64,000 nucleotides of DNA from Terribacillus saccharophilus (GCF_002272745.1 NZ_NPBD01000016.1:1-64000); one strand, 5' to 3'; numbered from the stretch's first letter, positions 1 to 9,380 are shown. A program made the numbers and translations. The notes: a model not told the origin generated them from the letters alone.

Positions 1-1
1 T

Positions 2-340
2 GGTGCACGTGTTATCGGTACTGGACGCTCTGACTTCCCGAACCAGGTGAACAACGTACTTGCATTCCCTGGTATTTTCCGTGGTGCCCTAGATGTTCGC
101 GCAACTGGCATTAACGAAGAAATGAAGATCGCAGCTGCAAAAGCAATTGCCGAGCTAATCGACGAAAGCGACTTGAACGAAGACTACGTTATCCCAGCTC
201 CATTTGATCCACGCGTTGCACCAGCTGTTGCGAAAGCAGTAGCAAAAGCAGCGATGGATACTGGAGTCAACCGTATCACTGTTGATCCAGAAGAAATAGC
301 TGAGAAAACTCGTCAACTTACAATCATCGACGAAGACTAA
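2..340 (+). CDS. NAD(P)-dependent malic enzyme, C-terminal part (5' truncated by window)
   Basis: The reading frame is open from base 2 to the TAA at 338-340, and its start lies outside the window. Malic enzymes decarboxylate malate to pyruvate in the cytosol, reducing NAD(P). The visible 112 residues carry the family signature [14 protein letters not shown] ([20 protein letters not shown]) of the NAD-binding domain, followed by the usual C-terminal helices and the [11 protein letters not shown] tail seen in short bacterial malic enzymes of the YtsJ/MleA type. Which paralogue it is cannot be decided from the tail alone. It is convergent with gapN and shares one bidirectional terminator with it. 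Confidence 0.88.
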   Translation, partial: GARVIGTGRSDFPNQVNNVLAFPGIFRGALDVRATGINEEMKIAAAKAIAELIDESDLNEDYVIPAPFDPRVAPAVAKAVAKAAMDTGVNRITVDPEEIAEKTRQLTIIDED

Positions 341-343
341 ACA

Positions 344-382
344 TAAAAAAAGAGGAATCCCCGCGGGATTCCTCTTTTTTTA
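344..382. terminator. Bidirectional intrinsic terminator between malic enzyme and gapN
   Basis: An 11-bp perfect stem (AGAGGAATCCC / GGGATTCCTCT) with a 3-nt loop is flanked by an A tract on the left and a T tract on the right, so it can end both convergent transcripts. Confidence 0.93.
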
Positions 383-386
383 TGTT

Positions 387-1832
387 TTATTTATCCAAGT
401 TCAATACAGTCAATTTTTCTCTTGTCATGGAAAGGATGCTGTTCGCAATACCTTGCGTTCCCATACCAGAACCTTTTACTCCAAGGAACGGGAAGTGGTC
501 AGGACCACGCTCTGTGCGTCCATTGATTTGGACAGCGCCTGTTTCCAATTCGTTCGCAATATAGAAGGCTTTATCTACATCACGAGTGAAGATGCTAGCT
601 TGCAAGCCGTACTCGGATTTATTGGCGATCTCGATTGCTTCCTCATCAGATCCAACGCGGATGACAGGCAGTACCGGACCGAATGGTTCTACCCATGCAA
701 CATCCATATCTTCGGTTACATGATCAAGCAATGTCGGATGAATCAAATTGCCTTCACGTTTGTTACCTGCAATAAGTGTTGCGCCTTTTTCTAAAGCATC
801 ATCGATTAACGCTTGCACGCCGTCTGCTGATTTACTATCAATCAATGGAACAACTGTATTGCCGTCTTCTGGAGATCCGACAGCTAATTTTTCCACTTCA
901 GCCTGCAATCTTGCAACCAAGTCATTTGCCACATTATCATGAACAAGTACACGCTTGATTGCTGTACAACGCTGACCTGAATAAGAATATGCTCCGCTGA
1001 TGATATTCTTCACAGCTTTATCAAGATCCGCATCTTCGCGGACGATACCAGGATCCTTACCGCCAAGCTCAAGAACGACAGGCTTCATGCCAGCGATTTT
1101 CGCCAAGTTTTCACCAGTTTTAGTTCCTCCAGTGAAGGAAACCATGCTAATATCTTTATGCTCCACAAGGAAGTCACCGATGACAGATCCGCGGCCAGTG
1201 ACGATATTGACGACACCTGCTGGGAAGCCAGCTCGGTCGAACGCCTCCATCATCTTGATACCGCTTAGAGCGCCTTGTGTTGCAGGCTTGAAGATGACCG
1301 TATTACCGGAAATAAGTGCTGGAGCCAGTTTGGATGCTGACAAGTTTACTGGATAGTTGAATGGCGAAATTGCCAGGATGACACCTAACGGTACTCTGTC
1401 CACAATACCAACCTTGGAGCTGGATCCACCTGGGAAACGATCGCCTCTCATGCTCTCGCCATTGGTGTGCAATGCTTCCTGCGCAGTATAACGGATATAG
1501 TCATAAGTCCGCTGTACTTCGCTTTTGGCATCCTTCAGGCTCTTACCAACTTCAAGCATCATTGTTTGTGCAAGTTCATCCTGCATAGCAAGAAGTTCAT
1601 CCGCCCATTTATAAAGCAGATTTGCTTTTTCCTGCAAAGGAACCTTTGCCCATTCTTTCTGTACTTGCTTCGCAGATTGGATTGCTGCTGCTGCCTCTTC
1701 CTGAGACAATGCCTGCACAGTACCGACGACACCCTCTTTGTACGGAGACATGATTTCTACGACATTTCCTGTGGTGCTTTCTTTCCATTCGCCATTCACG
1801 TAATAACGTTGTGCTGTTAATGTTGACTCCAC
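387..1832 (-). CDS. gapN: NADP-dependent non-phosphorylating glyceraldehyde-3-phosphate dehydrogenase
   Basis: GapN oxidises glyceraldehyde-3-phosphate directly to 3-phosphoglycerate, giving NADPH and bypassing the ATP-forming step of glycolysis. The 481-residue protein has the aldehyde dehydrogenase layout: Rossmann part with FNYPVNL and KPATQGALSG, the catalytic Glu in VLELGGKDPG (around residue 254), the catalytic Cys in SGQRCTAIKRV (around 288), and the GapN-type C-terminal block RTERGPDHFPFLGVKGSG, which separates GapN from other aldehyde dehydrogenases. The start is a GTG preceded by GAGGAGG at a spacing of about nine. It is a single gene; the upstream 268 bp to the TetR gene are AT-rich and hold its promoter. 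Confidence 0.92.
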   Translation of the reverse strand: MESTLTAQRYYVNGEWKESTTGNVVEIMSPYKEGVVGTVQALSQEEAAAAIQSAKQVQKEWAKVPLQEKANLLYKWADELLAMQDELAQTMMLEVGKSLKDAKSEVQRTYDYIRYTAQEALHTNGESMRGDRFPGGSSSKVGIVDRVPLGVILAISPFNYPVNLSASKLAPALISGNTVIFKPATQGALSGIKMMEAFDRAGFPAGVVNIVTGRGSVIGDFLVEHKDISMVSFTGGTKTGENLAKIAGMKPVVLELGGKDPGIVREDADLDKAVKNIISGAYSYSGQRCTAIKRVLVHDNVANDLVARLQAEVEKLAVGSPEDGNTVVPLIDSKSADGVQALIDDALEKGATLIAGNKREGNLIHPTLLDHVTEDMDVAWVEPFGPVLPVIRVGSDEEAIEIANKSEYGLQASIFTRDVDKAFYIANELETGAVQINGRTERGPDHFPFLGVKGSGMGTQGIANSILSMTREKLTVLNLDK

Positions 1833-2084
1833 TACTTTTTCCTCCTCGTGTTGCAGTTAGTTTATTTAATTAAAAAACTTAAAAAAGTTTCTGACACTCA
1901 TTCTACTACTAACATTTTTATAATGGAATCATTTTGCTCAAAAAAAATAATTAAATTTTTTCCATGATATCAAGGTTTCTAAGTATATAACATATAAGAT
2001 TAGTATGTCATTTTTATTATCCAATTTACACCCGCCGCAAAATTGAATCTATAAATTTTAGTTAAATTGGCACTCTTTTTTAAC

Positions 2085-2119
2085 TAAAAAAAGAGGAGCA
2101 TCAATTGCTCCTCTTTTCT
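2085..2119 (-). terminator. Intrinsic terminator of the TetR gene
   Basis: The stem AAGAGGAGCA / TGCTCCTCTT has a 5-nt loop, and a T run follows on the minus strand. The stop codon of the regulator lies in the loop, so the hairpin overlaps the last codons. Confidence 0.85.
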
Positions 2120-2703
2120 TCCTGGCATAAATCATCTACATATTCGGTTAGAATTTCTGCAGCATATTCGCCGGAAAAATTCTCAGGATCAATGAAACGG
2201 TGAAAAGCTAATCCATCAATTAGAGCATATAGTTTTTCCGTTTCCTTCAGCAGATCTTTCCCCTCTTTCATGTTTCCACTTTCAGAAAGGAATATTAACA
2301 AACGTTGCACAGTCTCCCGGATACCATCTGTTTGGCGGAAAGCGTCTCCTTGCTTGTATTTAAAATGCAGTGTGAACATAAACCATACTTGCATTTCTGC
2401 CATTGTTTCCTTATCAATTGGAATAAGCTCCAATAAAACCTTTGTTACAAGCTGTTTTGGCTGCAGCACCTGTTGAATCACTTGCATGATTCTAGCTTCG
2501 CAGCGGGCTTTAACAAGCTCCATCGCATAGTGAAGCAGTTCTTCCTGCGTCGTGAAATAATGGCGCAGCGCACCAAGTGACAAATTGGCTTCTTTGGCAA
2601 TATTCCGTACAGAGGCTGCCTCTATCCCGCCATCCATAATGACCTTCCAAGTTGCTTTGGCTATATATTGTTTTCTTGCTTCATGATCTATTTTTTTTGG
2701 CAT
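2101..2703 (-). CDS. TetR/AcrR family transcriptional regulator
   Basis: A 200-residue one-component repressor. The N-terminal helix-turn-helix is clear (SVRNIAKEANLSLGALRHYF, residues about 29-48), followed by an all-helical ligand-binding domain of the BetI-like type. The ATG start is preceded only by a weak TAAAG ribosome-binding site. It is divergently transcribed from the membrane protein at 2816, the usual arrangement for a TetR repressor and its target, so control of that gene is a reasonable inference. The ligand is unknown. Confidence 0.88.
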   Translation of the reverse strand: MPKKIDHEARKQYIAKATWKVIMDGGIEAASVRNIAKEANLSLGALRHYFTTQEELLHYAMELVKARCEARIMQVIQQVLQPKQLVTKVLLELIPIDKETMAEMQVWFMFTLHFKYKQGDAFRQTDGIRETVQRLLIFLSESGNMKEGKDLLKETEKLYALIDGLAFHRFIDPENFSGEYAAEILTEYVDDLCQEEKRSN

Positions 2704-2815
2704 AGCTTTACTCTAGCAAAAACTTTATTTGAAATCAATTTATTTAATACGCTTGTATCACAAAAGCTCCCGTGTTAGCATAATAATACAACTGTACTAT
2801 AAAAGGAGATGAAAA

Positions 2816-3364
2816 ATGAACGGCATTATTGTTTTAATCATTCTATGTGAAGTCGGTTTTTGGGTTTTTATTGCTGCCGGGCTGATCGCTCGCTATGTGT
2901 TTAAACTACCTAAAGTCGGTATAATCCTGCTCGGAGCAACCCCTTTAATTGACCTCACACTTCTTGCAGCCACTGGATTTGATCTAGCTCGCGGGGCAAC
3001 AGCAACAAACGCCCATGCCATTGCCGCTATCTACATCGGCGTCAGCCTTGCATATGGAAAATCTATGATACGCTGGGCCGATCAGCGATTTGCCTATTAC
3101 ATCACAAAACAAGGTGAGAAACCAAAGAAATTCTACGGAAAAGAGCATGCAAGAAAAGAAGCGAAGAGCTGGCTGCAGCACTTGCTTGCATACATCATAG
3201 GTGCTGGTTTATTGCTCGCCGTCACCTATTGGATCAATGACCCGGTTCGGACAGAAGCACTCACCAGCGTCCTGCGCATCTGGTCGATTATTCTCGGTAT
3301 TGATTTTATTATCAGCTTCAGCTATACCCTGTTTCCAAAAAAAGAGAAGCATACCAGCTCTTAA
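2816..3364 (+). CDS. Integral membrane protein of unknown function, possible TetR target
   Basis: A 182-residue protein with about four or five hydrophobic segments (near residues 3-25, 34-55, 65-80, 123-143, 150-172). The charged linker at 85-120 probably faces the cytosol. The start has a good AAAGGAG site. I do not recognise a characterised family with certainty; it recalls small conserved Bacillus membrane proteins of the YmcC type. Its divergence from a TetR repressor 112 bp away suggests inducible expression. It converges with the PsiE-like gene, sharing a terminator. Confidence 0.72.
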   Translation: MNGIIVLIILCEVGFWVFIAAGLIARYVFKLPKVGIILLGATPLIDLTLLAATGFDLARGATATNAHAIAAIYIGVSLAYGKSMIRWADQRFAYYITKQGEKPKKFYGKEHARKEAKSWLQHLLAYIIGAGLLLAVTYWINDPVRTEALTSVLRIWSIILGIDFIISFSYTLFPKKEKHTSS

Positions 3365-3385
3365 AGCAGTATGCTTTTCTTTTCA
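3337..3385. terminator. Bidirectional terminator between 2816 gene and psiE-like gene
   Basis: The inverted repeat AGAAGCATAC / GTATGCTTTTCT has flanking A and T runs. The stop codon of the plus-strand gene lies in the loop. Confidence 0.75.
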
Positions 3386-3820
3386 GAAGTCTTCTTTCTT
3401 TGATCTTTCGTTAGCTCTATTCATGATGAAATAACAAATGACAAGCATGAGAATTGCACCACAGAAAAACAATGTATTAAGCGCACTCTCATGGTAGACG
3501 ACGATAAGACGAATCAATGCTGTGATACCGATATAAAGAAAATAACGGATTGGAAAGTGATAATCCTCCTGAAAATACTTTACGATCATAGCAATAAACT
3601 CAAAATACAGAAAAAATACGAGGATATTATTTAAGAATTCCAGTCGGGAAGTATTGCCTTCATTAAACAAGGAGTTGGTGATAATATCAATCAATTCCTT
3701 CACTAGCAATATGGTAATAGCGATAGCCAAAAGAATTAAGGCTACATTTAATACGTATTGCAGGACGGTTGCAATCGTTGCTTTCGTCCGTTTTTTCTTT
3801 GTATGTGTTTGTGTCCGCAT
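3383..3820 (-). CDS. psiE: PsiE-like membrane protein
   Basis: A 145-residue protein matching the phosphate-starvation-inducible E family: a basic N terminus (residues 1-14), then four transmembrane helices separated by short loops, with the conserved LEFLNNILVFFLYFEFIAMI and HFPIRYFLYIGITALIR stretches of helices 2 and 3. The molecular role of PsiE is unknown. The start has GAGGTG at good spacing. No Pho box was recognised upstream, so phosphate control is only inferred from the family name. Confidence 0.85.
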   Translation of the reverse strand: MRTQTHTKKKRTKATIATVLQYVLNVALILLAIAITILLVKELIDIITNSLFNEGNTSRLEFLNNILVFFLYFEFIAMIVKYFQEDYHFPIRYFLYIGITALIRLIVVYHESALNTLFFCGAILMLVICYFIMNRANERSKKEDF

Positions 3821-3846
3821 AGTTTCACCTCTAAAATTACTATTCC

Positions 3847-4974
3847 CTACCTCTTTACTAGATAAGCTGCATCAATGTTCTTCGTGCATGACACTCCTGA
3901 CAATGAATAGGTCAGTTGTAGCTCTGTTCGCAGATCCTCGATCACCCGGCTTACCCCAGCTTGTCCGCCAGCTGCGAGTCCATATACATAAGGCCGGCCA
4001 ATCAGGACGCTGTCAGCTCCCAGGGCAATTGCCTTGAATACATCTGCTCCACTCCGCACACCGCCATCTATTAATATCGGCACTGCTCCATTTACTGTTT
4101 TCGCAATAGCGGGCAATGCACGCAAAGAAGCAATGGCACTATCAAGTTGTCTTCCGCCATGGTTGGACACAACGATAGCATCCATTCCTAATTTGACTGC
4201 CTGCTTGGCATCTGCTGGGTGCAAGATACCTTTCACAACAATCGGCAAGCTTGTCTGTTCCCGCAGGAATAACAAATCATCCCATGTAAGATTCGGATGA
4301 TGAATATTCTCCAGTATCGCTTCTCTCACATGCTCTTCTGTAAGCTCTGGTACCAGTTTCTTAAAAACAGGGTCATTTATGTAATTTGCTGCTCCTTTTA
4401 ACAGCTTTAGCGGTGAATATCCATTCCGGTAATCGCGTTTCCGCCAGCCTAGCAGTCCTGTATCGACCGTTACTACAATTGCCTTATAGCCCGCTTCCTC
4501 TGCTCGTTTTGCCATGCTGGCAGTTAAATCACGATTCTTCGACCAATACAATTGGAACCATTTCACTGCTTCAGGTGCTGCGGCAGCAATCTCTTCCAAG
4601 GAAGCAGATGTAACAGTGCTTGCAACAAACGGAATACCAGCAGCTGCTGCAGCTTTCACACTGCCAAGCTCCATCTGTGAATGAAAGATTCCTTGGAACC
4701 CTACCGGTGCCAGCATCACCGGCATACTTTGCGACTGCCCGAACAGCTTAATAGAAGTATCGACATTTGAAACATCCCGCAGTACGCGCGGCAGGATGTC
4801 GTACTCGCTGAATGCTTCTCGATTATGACCGAGTGTCATTTCATCTCCAGCTCCGCTTTGCAAAAAACCAAAGGGACCAGCTGGAAGAATCTCGCGAGCC
4901 CGCTCTTCCCACTCCGCTGCAAACAACGGATAATCACTTACCTTTTCTCCGATTCTTGTAAAAACATTTCCCAT
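3847..4974 (-). CDS. FMN-dependent alpha-hydroxy acid oxidase (lactate 2-monooxygenase-like)
   Basis: A cytosolic flavoenzyme of the lactate oxidase/glycolate oxidase TIM-barrel family, about 375 residues. It shows the substrate/FMN motifs LAPVGFQGIFHS, QLYWSKNRDL, VVTVDTGLLGWRKRDYRNG, the lysine strand IVVKGIL, the catalytic histidine motif SNHGGRQLDSA and the FMN phosphate motif DGGVRSGADVFKAIALGA followed by IGRPYVYGLA. Length and spacing fit the Bacillus proteins usually named lactate 2-monooxygenase; glycolate or another 2-hydroxy acid is possible. The open frame runs on to 5106, but that would overlap the divergent gene. The start at 4974 (MGNVF) is preferred, with 4989 (MGVKE) as an alternative. 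Confidence 0.85.
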   Translation of the reverse strand: MGNVFTRIGEKVSDYPLFAAEWEERAREILPAGPFGFLQSGAGDEMTLGHNREAFSEYDILPRVLRDVSNVDTSIKLFGQSQSMPVMLAPVGFQGIFHSQMELGSVKAAAAAGIPFVASTVTSASLEEIAAAAPEAVKWFQLYWSKNRDLTASMAKRAEEAGYKAIVVTVDTGLLGWRKRDYRNGYSPLKLLKGAANYINDPVFKKLVPELTEEHVREAILENIHHPNLTWDDLLFLREQTSLPIVVKGILHPADAKQAVKLGMDAIVVSNHGGRQLDSAIASLRALPAIAKTVNGAVPILIDGGVRSGADVFKAIALGADSVLIGRPYVYGLAAGGQAGVSRVIEDLRTELQLTYSLSGVSCTKNIDAAYLVKR

Positions 4975-5091
4975 TTCCTTAACCCCCATTCCTTTCTTTG
5001 TAATATTAATAGAATAATTCGAACACGTTAGGAATTCCACTCTTTTCGTGTTAAGATAATCTTTGAAAAATATGCAACGGAGGCGGCAACC

Positions 5092-6375
5092 ATGGCTAAT
5101 TATCAAGATCTTTCGAATGAAGCGTTACAACAGAAATACAATACGCTGCAGGATGCATACGAGGCGATCGCCAGTCAGCAGCTGCAGCTGGATATGTCCC
5201 GCGGGAAACCATGTACCGAACAGCTTGATCTTTCCCAGCCGATGCTCGATATTATCACATCAAGCAGCACAGTTAAAACGGAAAATGGAACGGACGCCCG
5301 AAATTATGGTGTATTGGACGGTATTCCAGAAGCAAAGGCATTTTTCGCTTCTATCCTAGATGTTGAACCAAAGCAAGTAATCGTCGGCGGAAACAGCAGT
5401 TTGACTTTGATGCATGATTCTATCGTTCAATTCCTGCTTCATGGTGTATCCGAGGAAGCAACACCATGGATCAAACAAGACAACGTGAAATTCCTCTGCC
5501 CTAGCCCTGGCTATGATCGTCATTTCACAATTTGCGAAGCATTAGGTATCAAGATGATTCCTGTTGCAATGACTCCTGAAGGTCCTGACATGGAGGAAGT
5601 GGAAAAGCTCGTTGCAGCGGATCCGCAAATCAAAGGCATTTGGTGTGTACCTAAATACAGCAATCCGGATGGTTTTACATACTCCGATGCTGTTGTTGAT
5701 CGTCTTGCTGGCATGCAGACGGCTGCAGATGATTTCCGGATTTTCTGGGACAATGCATATATCGTGCATCATCTTACAGAAGAACCAGATGAACTTAAAA
5801 ATATCATGATAGCAGTGGCAGAAGCGGGGAATCCGGATCGTGTCATGGAATTCACTTCTACTTCCAAGGTGACTTTCCCAGGCTCTGGTGTTGCTGCTCT
5901 TGCTTCCAGCGAAAAGAATATAACTTTCTATAAAAAGCATCTATCTGTTCAATCAATTGGGTCGGATAAGTTGAATCAGATGCGCCACGTAGCGTTTTTG
6001 AAAGATAAAGACACACTCTCTTCCCATATGAAAAAGCACGCCGGAATCATTGCGCCAAAATTCCAGACTGTCCTTACAATCCTGGAAGAGAAGCTGGGTG
6101 ATAAAGGCATAGCCGATTGGACGAATCCGAAAGGCGGCTACTTCATTAGCTTGAACACAATGGAAGGCTGCGCCAAGGATGTCGTAGAGCTTGCCAAGAA
6201 AGCCGGTGTAACCTTGACTGGCGCAGGTGCAACCTACCCTTACGGCAAAGATCCATATGACCGGAACATCCGTATTGCACCAACACTGCCGCCGACTGAA
6301 GAACTGAAAAAAGCCATCGATGTACTATGCTTGTGCGTCGAAATGGTGAGCATTAATCGTCTATTGCAAAAATAA
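5092..6375 (+). CDS. PLP-dependent aminotransferase, aspartate aminotransferase-like (PF12897 type)
   Basis: A 427-residue fold-type I aminotransferase of the group called MocR-like or putative Asp aminotransferase. Visible features are the N-terminal LDMSRGKPC motif, PSPGYDRHFTICEALG in the cofactor region, KYSNPDGFTYSD, the aspartate in FWDNAYIVHHL that contacts the pyridine ring, the Schiff-base lysine in TSTSKVTFPGSG, and the C-terminal arginine motif DRNIRIAPTLPP. No GntR DNA-binding domain is present, so it is an enzyme. The start has GGAGG seven bases upstream. It is divergent from the lactate-oxidase gene, so the two may share control. The amino donor is not deducible. Confidence 0.87.
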   Translation: MANYQDLSNEALQQKYNTLQDAYEAIASQQLQLDMSRGKPCTEQLDLSQPMLDIITSSSTVKTENGTDARNYGVLDGIPEAKAFFASILDVEPKQVIVGGNSSLTLMHDSIVQFLLHGVSEEATPWIKQDNVKFLCPSPGYDRHFTICEALGIKMIPVAMTPEGPDMEEVEKLVAADPQIKGIWCVPKYSNPDGFTYSDAVVDRLAGMQTAADDFRIFWDNAYIVHHLTEEPDELKNIMIAVAEAGNPDRVMEFTSTSKVTFPGSGVAALASSEKNITFYKKHLSVQSIGSDKLNQMRHVAFLKDKDTLSSHMKKHAGIIAPKFQTVLTILEEKLGDKGIADWTNPKGGYFISLNTMEGCAKDVVELAKKAGVTLTGAGATYPYGKDPYDRNIRIAPTLPPTEELKKAIDVLCLCVEMVSINRLLQK

Positions 6376-6377
6376 AG

Positions 6378-6406
6378 TAAGGCCGCCCTTAAGGCGGCCT
6401 TTTTAT
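6378..6406 (+). terminator. Terminator of the aminotransferase gene
   Basis: The GC-rich stem AAGGCCGCC / GGCGGCCTT with loop CTTAA is followed by TTTTTAT. Confidence 0.92.
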
Positions 6407-7233
6407 ATAGAATAAAGATAATAATCCTGCTGGCTCTCCTTTATAAATCCGGTCGACGTATATAAAGACAATGCCTTTTCATTCTCAGGCTGGACCTCCA
6501 AATAGACTGATTGTCCCCGCTGAGCTTCCATCCGCACAGCTTCCCGCAGAGCCTTTCCCCCATATCCTTTTCCTTGGAATTCTGGCAGAACAGCAAAACC
6601 ATATATCTCACTTCGTTCTTTCTCATGATGGATACGGATTTTCCCGACTGTGTTATCTTCCACCTCAATCATGAAAAACTCCTTCTGAAATCCGTCCTTT
6701 TCCAAACGGTCATTATACATTTTTGCTTCCTCCGCTTGGAAATCGAAGCAGACGACATCTAATTTTATCTTCATTTCGATATCTTCTTTAAAAGAAGGTC
6801 GCAAACAGATTGATTCATCCAAATCAGGAAGTTCTTTTCCCTCCCATTTCATCATGTACTCTGATTCTTCATATGTACACGTTATTGAATCTAACCATAA
6901 CTTGCCTGATTCACTGTTTGCCGGGACATTCAGCAGTATGTGTCGAGCTTTTTCCAGGGCAGGATGACTGTTCTGGAATAACCTACCGAAGATGCCTTTC
7001 CGGCGGTAATCTGGATGCACCATACCGCATACCTCAATTTTGCTCCCGAAACTATATAATCCAAAAAAACCAACAAGCTGGCCCGAATCATATGACAGAA
7101 AATCAGTCTGCTCCTCTTCCTTTCTGTTCTCAAGCATATCCCAATTAAGCTTCAGATCTATACTGTCGTATCTTTCTACTACTTGCTGAAGTGCTTTTAT
7201 TTCTTTTAATTGTTCAATTGCAAGCAAACACAT
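6403..7233 (-). CDS. Tandem GNAT-family N-acetyltransferase
   Basis: Two GNAT modules are fused in about 276 residues. The first has the acetyl-CoA loop VHPDYRRKGIFGRLF and the second has VLPEFQGKGYGGKALREAV, each after a beta strand as in motif A of the fold. The acceptor substrate cannot be read from sequence. The frame opens at a GTG (7257), but the ATG at 7233 (MCLLAIEQL) is preferred because a purine-rich AGGAATTGGGGG stretch lies just upstream. It faces the aminotransferase tail to tail. Single gene. Confidence 0.82.
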   Translation of the reverse strand: MCLLAIEQLKEIKALQQVVERYDSIDLKLNWDMLENRKEEEQTDFLSYDSGQLVGFFGLYSFGSKIEVCGMVHPDYRRKGIFGRLFQNSHPALEKARHILLNVPANSESGKLWLDSITCTYEESEYMMKWEGKELPDLDESICLRPSFKEDIEMKIKLDVVCFDFQAEEAKMYNDRLEKDGFQKEFFMIEVEDNTVGKIRIHHEKERSEIYGFAVLPEFQGKGYGGKALREAVRMEAQRGQSVYLEVQPENEKALSLYTSTGFIKESQQDYYLYSI

Positions 7234-7281
7234 TACCCCCAATTCCTGTTTACCCACTTATCATACCTTAATTTTCCACAC

Positions 7282-7314
7282 AAAAAAACCCGCCGAATAT
7301 ACGGCAGGTTTTTA
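7282..7314 (-). terminator. Terminator of the lmrA-lmrB operon
   Basis: The stem AAACCTGCCGT / CGGCGGGTTT has a short loop and a run of seven T on the minus strand. Confidence 0.87.
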
Positions 7315-7315
7315 A

Positions 7316-8770
7316 TTAATTTGCTTGATGATCCACTTTCACTCGTCGGATGAAGAAGCTGATGACCACACCAACTATAGCAACAATGATACCAAAGATA
7401 AACGAACTTTGGACACCTTCAGTGAATGCTTGAATCATTGTAGCTGGATCTTGTGGATTAGCTGCATCTTCCATAAAGCTCTTCTGTCCAGCTGTCATGA
7501 TAGAAATCGCTACAGCAGTACCGATTGCACCAGCAACCTGCTGCAATGTGTTCATGATAGCTGTTCCATCTGGGTACAGACTAGGAGGCAGCTGATTCAA
7601 GCCATTTGTCTGTGCTGGCATCATGATCATTGAGATACCAATCATCAAAGCGATATGCAATCCAATGATGAAGCCAGTAGACGTGTCTAGAGAAATAGTA
7701 GAGAACCCGAACATAACCAAAGTGACAATGATAAGACCAGGAGTAACAAGGAATCTTGGTCCGTATTTATCGAATAGTCCCCCCATGACAGGTGAAAGCA
7801 AACCATTGATAACTCCGCCCGGAAGCATTGTCAATCCGGCTACTAGCGGTGTAAGCGCTAGAGATGTTTGCAAGTACAATGGCAGCAAGATCATAGAAGA
7901 AAGCATAACCATCATACTTACTAAAATCAGTACTAAGCCTAATACGAACATCGGATATTTAAATGCATTCAAGTTCATCATCGGCTGATCCATCTTAACC
8001 TGACGAACAGAGAATAAGATAAGACTCAAGACACCGGCTGCAATAGAAACGATTACAATTGGGTCACCCCAACCGCCGCCTTCACCAGCATGACTGAAGC
8101 CATAAACTACTCCGCCGAAACCAATAGTGGATAAGATGATAGACAGGATATCGATTTTCGGTTTCGTCAATTGTGTTACGTTTTGCATGAAGAATGCACC
8201 GAAAACAAATGCAACTATTAGTAATGGCAAGGAGAACCAGAAAATCCAATGCCAAGTCATTTTATCAATGATTAAACCTGAGATTGTCGGACCTACTGCA
8301 GGCGCGAACATAATAACTAATCCGATCAATCCCATTGCTTTACCGCGTCGATGAGGCGGGATGATGTTTAGGATTGTATTGAACATTAGCGGCAGCAATA
8401 GCGCAGTTCCTACTGCCTGCACAATTCGTGCGATTAACAGCACGGTGAATGTTGGTGCGACGGCAGCAATGATAGTACCGATAATTGAGAAGACCAAAGA
8501 TGTTAAAAATAGCTGACGTGTCGTGAACCATTGCATGATTAAACCAGAAACTGGCACGAGCACACCAAGTGTCAATAGATAACCCGTAGTCAGCCATTGA
8601 GCTGAAGATGCTGAGATACCAAACCCATTAATAATATTCTGCAGCGCAATATTCAGCGCTGTCTCACTAAACAGACCGACAAAACCAGCAATCAAGAATG
8701 AGATGATGATTGGCATAGCTTTGATATTGCTGTTGTTCACAGCTGTTGAAGCTGTATTATTACTATCCAT
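7316..8770 (-). CDS. lmrB: DHA2-family multidrug/lincomycin efflux MFS transporter, LmrB-like
   Basis: A proton-driven drug exporter of the cytoplasmic membrane, about 484 residues with 14 predicted helices, as in EmrB/QacA proteins. It closely recalls B. subtilis LmrB: FLIAGFVGLFSETALNIAL, WLTTGYLLTLGVLVPVSG, the motif C-like LIGLVIMFAPAVGPTISG, TWHWIFW and MQNVTQLTKPKIDILSIIL. The frame extends to 8860 inside the regulator gene; the start at 8770 (MDSNN) is chosen because GGAGGAGAAA precedes it. It lies 28 bp downstream of lmrA and is surely cotranscribed, so it is derepressed when LmrA binds its ligand. Export of lincomycin or puromycin is known for the B. subtilis homologue and inferred here. 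Confidence 0.9.
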   Translation of the reverse strand: MDSNNTASTAVNNSNIKAMPIIISFLIAGFVGLFSETALNIALQNIINGFGISASSAQWLTTGYLLTLGVLVPVSGLIMQWFTTRQLFLTSLVFSIIGTIIAAVAPTFTVLLIARIVQAVGTALLLPLMFNTILNIIPPHRRGKAMGLIGLVIMFAPAVGPTISGLIIDKMTWHWIFWFSLPLLIVAFVFGAFFMQNVTQLTKPKIDILSIILSTIGFGGVVYGFSHAGEGGGWGDPIVIVSIAAGVLSLILFSVRQVKMDQPMMNLNAFKYPMFVLGLVLILVSMMVMLSSMILLPLYLQTSLALTPLVAGLTMLPGGVINGLLSPVMGGLFDKYGPRFLVTPGLIIVTLVMFGFSTISLDTSTGFIIGLHIALMIGISMIMMPAQTNGLNQLPPSLYPDGTAIMNTLQQVAGAIGTAVAISIMTAGQKSFMEDAANPQDPATMIQAFTEGVQSSFIFGIIVAIVGVVISFFIRRVKVDHQAN

Positions 8771-8798
8771 TTGCAAAGCTTTCTCCTCCAATGTGGAA

Positions 8799-9380
8799 TT
8801 ATTGTTTAAGTAATGACGGAAGCTGTTTCGCCACACTATACAGTGGGCTTCCTGATGCACTTGTCAGAGCCAGGGTTACGGCCCCTTCTATCAAAGCATT
8901 TATCGTAACAGCTAAATCTTTTGCCATTTCTTTTTCATAGCCAAAGGTGATCAATCGATCTGCATATAATGCCTGCCAATCCGCATAGGCATGCTGGCAG
9001 CTGTTTCGCAGAGCTTCATTAGTAGCTGCCGTCTCAGAAGCAATCAGTCCGATTTGAACTCCATCCATTTGATGTTTTTTTTCAAAATCATGGGCAATCT
9101 TATGGATATGATATTGAAAAGCCTCTGCTGCAGTGTCCTTCTCGTTTAAATCCTTAGCCGCTCCTTCTAATACATGCTTCTTCATGAGCATGATTGCTTC
9201 TACAGCAATCTGTTCCTTCCCATTAGGAAAGTGATAATACAGCGATCCTTTAGGAGCACCGCTTTCTTCAATGATCTGATTCAAGCCTGTGCCGTGATAG
9301 CCTTGTCGCTGGAACAGCTCCGAAGCGGTACGTAAGATGAGTTCTTTTGTGCTTTCCTTCTTTTTCACTGCTCCATACAA
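8799..9380 (-). CDS. lmrA: TetR-family repressor of the lmrAB operon, LmrA-like
   Basis: A 193-residue repressor with the LmrA/QacR-type DNA-binding domain: LILRTASELFQRQGYHGTG, then LNQIIEESGAPKGSLYYHFP (residues about 30-50), followed by KEQIAVEAI, nearly identical to B. subtilis LmrA. In that species LmrA represses its own operon with the drug exporter LmrB. The start is a TTG preceded by AAGGGGTG. A TAGACC-type half operator lies between its -35 and -10 elements, consistent with autoregulation. Confidence 0.9.
   Translation of the reverse strand: MYGAVKKKESTKELILRTASELFQRQGYHGTGLNQIIEESGAPKGSLYYHFPNGKEQIAVEAIMLMKKHVLEGAAKDLNEKDTAAEAFQYHIHKIAHDFEKKHQMDGVQIGLIASETAATNEALRNSCQHAYADWQALYADRLITFGYEKEMAKDLAVTINALIEGAVTLALTSASGSPLYSVAKQLPSLLKQ

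Noticed and set aside
1833..2100. Possible small gene or RNA between gapN and the TetR gene
   Set aside because: The stretch is very AT-rich, has no supported frame and no conserved RNA motif; it is treated as promoter region plus the TetR terminator.
4975..5106. N-terminal extension of the lactate-oxidase-like protein
   Set aside because: It would overlap the start of the divergent aminotransferase gene and the promoter region, and the added residues do not resemble the family.
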